Assembly: GCA_002506485.1 (NCBI GenBank)
Contig: DAXQ01000017.1
Span: forward strand, 1 to 17,492
Length of the DNA stretch: 17,492 bases
DNA from: Euryarchaeota archaeon UBA136
GTDB lineage: Archaea > Thermoplasmatota > Poseidoniia > MGIII > CG-Epi1
Direction of reading: 5' to 3'
Below the pieces are notes generated by a model, which saw only the letters and a program-made list of their open reading frames with translations, searched no databases and was not told the origin of the DNA. Shown here piece after piece: positions 13,803 to 17,492 of this stretch (position 1 is the stretch's first letter; every line of letters begins with the position of its first letter). Made by a program: the position numbers and the translations under genes.

Positions 13803-14924
13803 ATGAACGTTGACGACAAAGATAATGCAATCGCTAGTGCTGAACAGGCTGGCTTGTATTATTCAAGCAATTCTGAACTAGGATATACTCGTCAAATAAA
13901 AGAGGAGGAACCTATTTTTCTAGATACTAATGGAAAACAATTGAAAGGAAAGAGAGAATTGAAAAGAATTGAGGACATGAGAATTCCCCCTGCATGGACT
14001 GATGTCTGGATATGTGAAGAGAAAAATGGCCATTTACAAGCTACAGGAATTGATGCAAAGAAAAGAACGCAGTACATCTACCATCCAATATGGACGCAAC
14101 TTAGGAGCGAAGCGAAATTCGACAAGATGGCTTCTTTTGGAAAGGTTTTGCCAAGGATTAGAGATAAATATTTTGAAGATATCGCAGAGGAAGGTAATGA
14201 GAGGCAGAATGATCTTCCTTATAGAAGAGTAATGGCCCTTATTATCAGATTATTGGATACTACCTTTATCCGTATAGGAAATGAAACTTCTCGTGACGAT
14301 GAAAAAGCTACCTATGGGTTATCAACTATGCAAGATGAGCATATGGAATTTGAACCAACGGAAATAACCAATGAAGAGGATAAATGGTATGATGCTCAAG
14401 TAGGGGGTAAATTCACCTTTGTTGGAAAAAGTAGCAAAAAACATGAGATTGAGATAAACGATGAAGAGATAGTCGATTTACCAGCTCTGATAATGATGTG
14501 TAAAGATGCAAAGAAAGGGAAAAGCGATGACCTATTCCTGTACTTTGATGAGAATGGAAATACAAACGATGTTAAGGCATACCATGTCAATGAATATCTG
14601 CAAAAAATTTCTGGAGAAAAATACACTGCCAAAGATTTCAGAACGTGGGGGGGGACCAAGCTTGCTGCAAAATCACTTACAGATTTTAAAAAGAAAGACG
14701 ATAAGAAACAACGTAAAAAGAACGTGACGAAGATGGTGAAGGAAGTGGCTGTAAAATTAGGTAATACTCCTGCGGTTTGTAGAGGGTCATATATTCACCC
14801 CAGATTTATCAATGATTATCTAAGAGGCTCTTTTTTCAGGCTGTGGAAAGAATCAGAAGGGGTACAGATGTATCCCCTAAGCGAAAACGAAAGCCATGTC
14901 ATCAGATATCTGGAAAATAGATAG
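13803..14924 (+). CDS. topIB: Type IB DNA topoisomerase, bacterial/poxvirus type
   Basis: A 373-residue enzyme that relaxes supercoils through a 3'-phosphotyrosine nick. The N-terminal domain has AGLYYSSNSELGYTR (16-30) and IPPAWTDVWI (61-70). The catalytic set is complete: R157 in FIRIGNETS, K209 in VGKSSKKHE, R280 in DFRTWGG, N321 in LGNTPAVC and Y330 in GSYIHP. Spacings R280-N321 (41) and N321-Y330 (9) equal those of the Deinococcus enzyme, which also has Asn where poxviruses have His. The R157-K209 distance is about 15 longer than in Deinococcus because of an acidic insertion (about 181-199). It is far smaller than the eukaryotic-type TopIB of Thaumarchaeota. Sampled lines are 30-37% GC against 45-50% in the adjacent peptidase, which may indicate transfer. 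It starts one base after the peptidase stop. Confidence 0.93.
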   Translation: MNVDDKDNAIASAEQAGLYYSSNSELGYTRQIKEEEPIFLDTNGKQLKGKRELKRIEDMRIPPAWTDVWICEEKNGHLQATGIDAKKRTQYIYHPIWTQLRSEAKFDKMASFGKVLPRIRDKYFEDIAEEGNERQNDLPYRRVMALIIRLLDTTFIRIGNETSRDDEKATYGLSTMQDEHMEFEPTEITNEEDKWYDAQVGGKFTFVGKSSKKHEIEINDEEIVDLPALIMMCKDAKKGKSDDLFLYFDENGNTNDVKAYHVNEYLQKISGEKYTAKDFRTWGGTKLAAKSLTDFKKKDDKKQRKKNVTKMVKEVAVKLGNTPAVCRGSYIHPRFINDYLRGSFFRLWKESEGVQMYPLSENESHVIRYLENR

Positions 14925-14932
14925 GTTTAAAC
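14925..14932 (+). promoter_or_regulatory. TATA-like box of the winged-helix gene
   Basis: gtttaaac is an 8-base palindrome that starts right after the topoisomerase stop. Its centre is about 28 bases before the ATG at 14957, giving a short or absent leader. Confidence 0.45.
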
Positions 14933-14956
14933 ACCTCTATTGAATGTGTTGTAAAG

Positions 14957-15175
14957 ATGGCTCTTAGTGATCTCACTCCAGAAGACAAGAAAGTCTACCA
15001 ATACTTGAAAGCTAATGATTTTGTCGAGGAGGCATGGTCCACAAGTAAGGCTGCCAGGGCGCTGAAGATGAAAGAGGATGATGTCTACGTTTCCCTCTGT
15101 AATCTAGCCGAATATATGAGGGGCAATATCCATATTCACTATAGAGACGGTTCTATCCGTGTCGGAGCCAACTAA
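14957..15175 (+). CDS. Small winged-helix-like protein
   Basis: A 72-residue protein whose pattern fits a winged helix: helix 1 at about 7-18 (PEDKKVYQYLKA), helix 2 at about 29-37 (TSKAARALK), helix 3 at 40-54 (EDDVYVSLCNLAEYM), and a beta wing at 57-69 (NIHIHYRDGSIRV). It would suit a small DNA-binding regulator or a nucleic-acid-associated protein, though some winged helices only bind protein. It lacks a long basic tail. It has its own TATA-like box and its stop shares four bases with the convergent DUF357 gene. I do not recognise a named family. Confidence 0.7.
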   Translation: MALSDLTPEDKKVYQYLKANDFVEEAWSTSKAARALKMKEDDVYVSLCNLAEYMRGNIHIHYRDGSIRVGAN

Positions 15176-15468
15176 CTGCTCAAAGTGAAGAGTTGCCAAT
15201 CCCCTTTTCCATCCAGATAACCCAAACGAACCCCACAATCTAACCATCCATGAGCATAATTGATGGCTGCAAAGGCATCATCACCCCGTCCCTCACTTAG
15301 AAAATACTTTGAATCTGAAAGATACGCCCCTACCATTTCTAGAATATCTTGTGCCTTACTATAATTGTCACTTCTGGAATCACCAATAATTGACACTTTG
15401 GCAAGTGCTTTCTCAGTTAGTGCCAAATATTTTTCGATTCTTTCGCTAGTTACTGAGAATTTGGCCAT
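15172..15468 (-). CDS. DUF357-family protein
   Basis: A 98-residue helical protein that matches the archaeal DUF357 family. The diagnostic C-terminal stretch at 66-84 (AFAAINYAHGWLDCGVRLG) is nearly canonical, and the preceding YLSDSKYFLSEGRGDD and the N-terminal ERIEKYLALTEKAL helix also fit. DUF357 proteins are small archaeal helical bundles of unknown function. Here the usual Ala in WLDAG is replaced by Cys (C78). Nothing in the neighbourhood assigns a role. It is divergent from the secreted protein at 15541 across 72 bases. A weak AT stretch at about 15489-15499 could be its TATA box. Confidence 0.82.
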   Translation of the reverse strand: MAKFSVTSERIEKYLALTEKALAKVSIIGDSRSDNYSKAQDILEMVGAYLSDSKYFLSEGRGDDAFAAINYAHGWLDCGVRLGYLDGKGDWQLFTLSS

Positions 15469-15510
15469 GATTGGTGAGAGATTGTGGTCTTAATCTTTAT
15501 TGACCGTAAA

Positions 15511-15518
15511 TTATTAAG
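15511..15518 (+). promoter_or_regulatory. TATA-like box of secreted protein 1
   Basis: ttattaag is centred about 27 bases before the GTG at 15541. This supports the GTG start and a leaderless mRNA. Confidence 0.4.
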
Positions 15519-15540
15519 TCTTTGACAATAATGATGATTT

Positions 15541-16617
15541 GTGTACAAAAAAGGATTCAGCCTAATTTGCGCGTTGATGTTTCTACTAATGACTCTATTT
15601 ATTATTCCAGATACTGAAGCTGAAACAACTCTAACAGGAGGGCAGGAACATATCCATCTTAATATGAAAGAAATGGATGATTTATCACCTGAAACTTGGG
15701 GTGATAATAATAGAGAAGCAATCAAGGAAAATCCACCAAGATCCTGGGAGGACGATCCTACAGGTTTCCTCGGGCGAACCCGCGAATGGAAAGATGTTGG
15801 AACTTGGACAACTGCAAATGGAAATGTGTTTGATATAGGATTAGGCGGACCCGTAAAATTCAACCTCTGGTGGAGAGAAACTGATCAAGGACAGGACGAT
15901 GAGTATGATGCTTCAGTCCAATATCGCTTCAGATTGAATATTGATGGACAAGAGGCTGCATTTTACACTGATGAAGGAGGTGGATCCCATGAATGTGCGC
16001 AGTCTGAACCATGCGAATGGAATGGACAGGTTGGCAATATCAACATTAGTTCAGCAACTAAAGGTGCTATTTTTGATATAGAAATTGAGTACTGGGCTTT
16101 TTCAGATATAGAGATATACTATGATAATGTAAGCTTCAATAGCGGAGTGGCATTTGGTGCTGACGCAATTAAATTTGGTCAATCTGGCATCAAGGGACAA
16201 GCTGTTAGTTTTGATTTCATTCAAGCTTGGGATACTGACGCAAGAGAAGCAGTAAATGGAGATTATATCAGGCTCATCGTAGATGGCGTTGGCTTGAATA
16301 GTTCACTTCAAAAAGATGGTTACCCTATTATTGAAGATGGTTTAGATTATGACCTAAATGGAACTACTATTACTTCTACAAAAATTACTTGGTATATTGA
16401 TGATGGATATGCAAAACTGGATCAATCTGTTATTAGCTTCTCACTGACTAGAAGAAGTTGTGATACTGCACCACCTATAGATTTTAATACAGTAGATATA
16501 CTGAAACAAAGTTCTGGAAGTTCAAGTGATGATGGGGCATTATCTGTTCCTGGATTCGAAATAATACTATCTATTGTTGCAATAGCTTTTGTAACAAGAA
16601 GAGCTAAGCAGTATTAA
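15541..16617 (+). CDS. Secreted surface protein with PGF-type C-terminal sorting signal
   Basis: A 358-residue protein. Residues 1-28 form a Sec signal peptide (basic YKKG, hydrophobic core, probable cleavage near TEA-ET). The C-terminus has a short linker of Ser/Gly/Asp (324-335), then VPGF (336-339), a hydrophobic segment (340-350) and a basic tail with RR (353-354), the pattern of archaeosortase substrates (PGF-CTERM). The mature part is acidic, probably beta-rich, and has four NxS/T sequons (N168, N196, N253, N273) and a near-cysteine pair (C152, C158) that may form a disulfide. It is thus probably glycosylated and anchored outside the cell. It is homologous to the next gene. Sampled lines are about 30-32% GC. 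I do not recognise the family. The start is GTG with an AT box 27 bases upstream. Confidence 0.8.
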   Translation: MYKKGFSLICALMFLLMTLFIIPDTEAETTLTGGQEHIHLNMKEMDDLSPETWGDNNREAIKENPPRSWEDDPTGFLGRTREWKDVGTWTTANGNVFDIGLGGPVKFNLWWRETDQGQDDEYDASVQYRFRLNIDGQEAAFYTDEGGGSHECAQSEPCEWNGQVGNINISSATKGAIFDIEIEYWAFSDIEIYYDNVSFNSGVAFGADAIKFGQSGIKGQAVSFDFIQAWDTDAREAVNGDYIRLIVDGVGLNSSLQKDGYPIIEDGLDYDLNGTTITSTKITWYIDDGYAKLDQSVISFSLTRRSCDTAPPIDFNTVDILKQSSGSSSDDGALSVPGFEIILSIVAIAFVTRRAKQY

Positions 16618-16626
16618 CCGAAAACC

Positions 16627-16633
16627 ATTAATC
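16627..16633 (+). promoter_or_regulatory. AT box of secreted protein 2
   Basis: attaatc is centred about 25 bases before the GTG at 16654. It is a weak TATA match, but the spacing is the one seen for other starts in the window. Confidence 0.3.
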
Positions 16634-16653
16634 TCGTGGTGGGTTTGTTCATT

Positions 16654-17492
16654 GTGAACAGACGGATAGTGGCTATTGGAATTTTGTTGATGCTGTTAAC
16701 TGGCATTCTCACTCAATCTATTCTGGCAGCTGACGGCGAGGAAGCTGAGAGCGGCTTGCAGAGCAATCCCATACCTTTGCATCTAAATTTGAAAGAGTCG
16801 GCTAAATTCTCACCTGAAACTAGATCTGACGTTGAGTACATTGCTTCCGAAGAGAAGTATTCTTCGCATGAACAAAATACACCCCCACCATTTTCAACAC
16901 GAAATAAGGGGGAATTCAAGTCGATGGGTGTGTGGGAAAGTGACCCAGTTGGTCATGAAATCACAATAAGTGATGTCATGTTCAGCCTGTGGTGGGTCGA
17001 AGACCCGGATGATGAGGACTATGCTGCAAATCTAGAACTGAGATGGACTGTATTCCTGGATGGGGAGCAAATATTCCAGTATGAAGACAACGAAGATGAT
17101 CATGACGGTGATGATTACGCGGATGGCACGGGCCCTTGTGACCAAACAAGGGATGATCCCTGTGAATATGCAGAGTCGCCAACCAATGATTTTCCGGAAA
17201 CAGTAGTCCAAAGTGGACAAACCCTTTCTCTGGAAGCTGAGATGAAAGCATTCCAAGCCATCTACATCTACTATGATAATATGAGCCGGGACTCAGGAAT
17301 GATGATCCAGGCAAATGCCGTCAGCTTTGGAAAATCAAATATCGGAAGTGATACCGTGGGATTTGAATTTGTAGAAGCTTGGGGGACGAATGTACAAGAA
17401 GCAATTGATGGAAATTTTCTTACAATTATAGTTGATAGTATTGAGTTAGACAACTCACAACAGACGAGTGGATACCCTCTGATAGGGAGGGG
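16654..17492 (+). CDS. Secreted surface protein 2, paralogue of the preceding gene (3' end missing)
   Basis: An open frame of 279 residues to the window end, from a GTG (a TTG nine bases earlier is also possible). A signal peptide spans about 1-26 (NRRIV, hydrophobic core, LAA-DG). It aligns with the preceding protein in order: LHLNLKE near the N-terminus with SPET, then FSLWW (110-114), a cysteine pair (C162, C170), IYIYYDN (203-209) with a sequon at the same place (N209), AVSFGKSNI (222-230), FEFVEAW (237-243), an EAIDGN...LTIIVD block (249-261) and SGYP (272-275). A strongly acidic loop (143-157) lies just before the cysteines. The C-terminus, where a PGF signal would be, lies beyond the window. 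Sampled lines are 40-57% GC, unlike its neighbour. Confidence 0.78.
   Translation, partial: MNRRIVAIGILLMLLTGILTQSILAADGEEAESGLQSNPIPLHLNLKESAKFSPETRSDVEYIASEEKYSSHEQNTPPPFSTRNKGEFKSMGVWESDPVGHEITISDVMFSLWWVEDPDDEDYAANLELRWTVFLDGEQIFQYEDNEDDHDGDDYADGTGPCDQTRDDPCEYAESPTNDFPETVVQSGQTLSLEAEMKAFQAIYIYYDNMSRDSGMMIQANAVSFGKSNIGSDTVGFEFVEAWGTNVQEAIDGNFLTIIVDSIELDNSQQTSGYPLIGR

Noticed and set aside
13803..14924. Tyrosine recombinase/integrase as an alternative for the topoisomerase gene
   Set aside because: The two folds share the R-K-R-H/N-Y catalytic layout, but the N-terminal domain, the GKSSKKHE motif and the DFRTW and SYIHP motifs are specific to topoisomerase IB.
1..17492. CRISPR arrays, tRNA/rRNA genes, insertion sequences, defence systems
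   Set aside because: No regularly spaced repeats, no tRNA-like T-arm/anticodon pattern, no transposase and no recognisable defence gene were seen on either strand by reading. A covariance-model search was not possible here.

Overview
The window looks like a piece of a compact, mesophilic euryarchaeal chromosome, most likely from the Thermoplasmatota side (marine group II/III-like). This rests on gene content and is not certain. Archaeal markers are the KEOPS subunit Cgi121, the archaeal tRNA amidotransferase subunit GatD, a Dph6-type diphthamide ligase, a DUF357 protein, TATA boxes about 25-28 bases before many starts (suggesting leaderless mRNAs), and secreted proteins with a PGF-type C-terminal sorting signal. 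Bacterial-looking elements are GyrB, a DegT sugar aminotransferase and a bacterial/poxvirus-type topoisomerase IB. No rRNA, tRNA, CRISPR array or insertion sequence was recognised, and no stretch over 300 bases lacks a gene.

Layout. Bases 30-2287 hold a small zinc-ribbon protein, a UbiA prenyltransferase (-) and a class I/II aminotransferase (+). Bases 2284-6003 hold three minus-strand genes: gyrB without an adjacent gyrA, a 2-Cys peroxiredoxin and a DegT/DnrJ aminotransferase. Bases 6156-7209 hold an aquaporin-like channel with a broken second NPA motif, convergent with a ferritin-like protein across a strong hairpin. Bases 7251-8488 hold the divergent pair cgi121 and a coiled-coil/HhH protein. 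Bases 8485-11334 hold a tightly overlapping minus-strand operon: HEAT-repeat protein, rlmE, dph6-like ligase and a class I glutamine amidotransferase. Bases 11385-14924 run forward: gatD, an M29 aminopeptidase and topoisomerase IB. Bases 14957-15468 hold a small winged-helix protein and a DUF357 protein, converging. Bases 15541-17492 hold two tandem paralogous secreted proteins, the second cut by the window end.

Main points. The operon 8485-11334 suggests a dedicated ammonia-supplying glutaminase for diphthamide synthesis and groups translation-related functions (23S rRNA methylation, EF2 modification). The peroxiredoxin, channel and ferritin-like genes may form a peroxide/iron neighbourhood, though nothing beyond proximity shows this. 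The tandem surface proteins belong to a family I do not recognise and are the best candidate for something undescribed. The layout is very compact: three convergent pairs share four bases at their stops, and three divergent pairs seem to share one AT-rich promoter core. Several gene starts were placed downstream of the longest possible frame because a TATA-like box falls inside or just before the extension.
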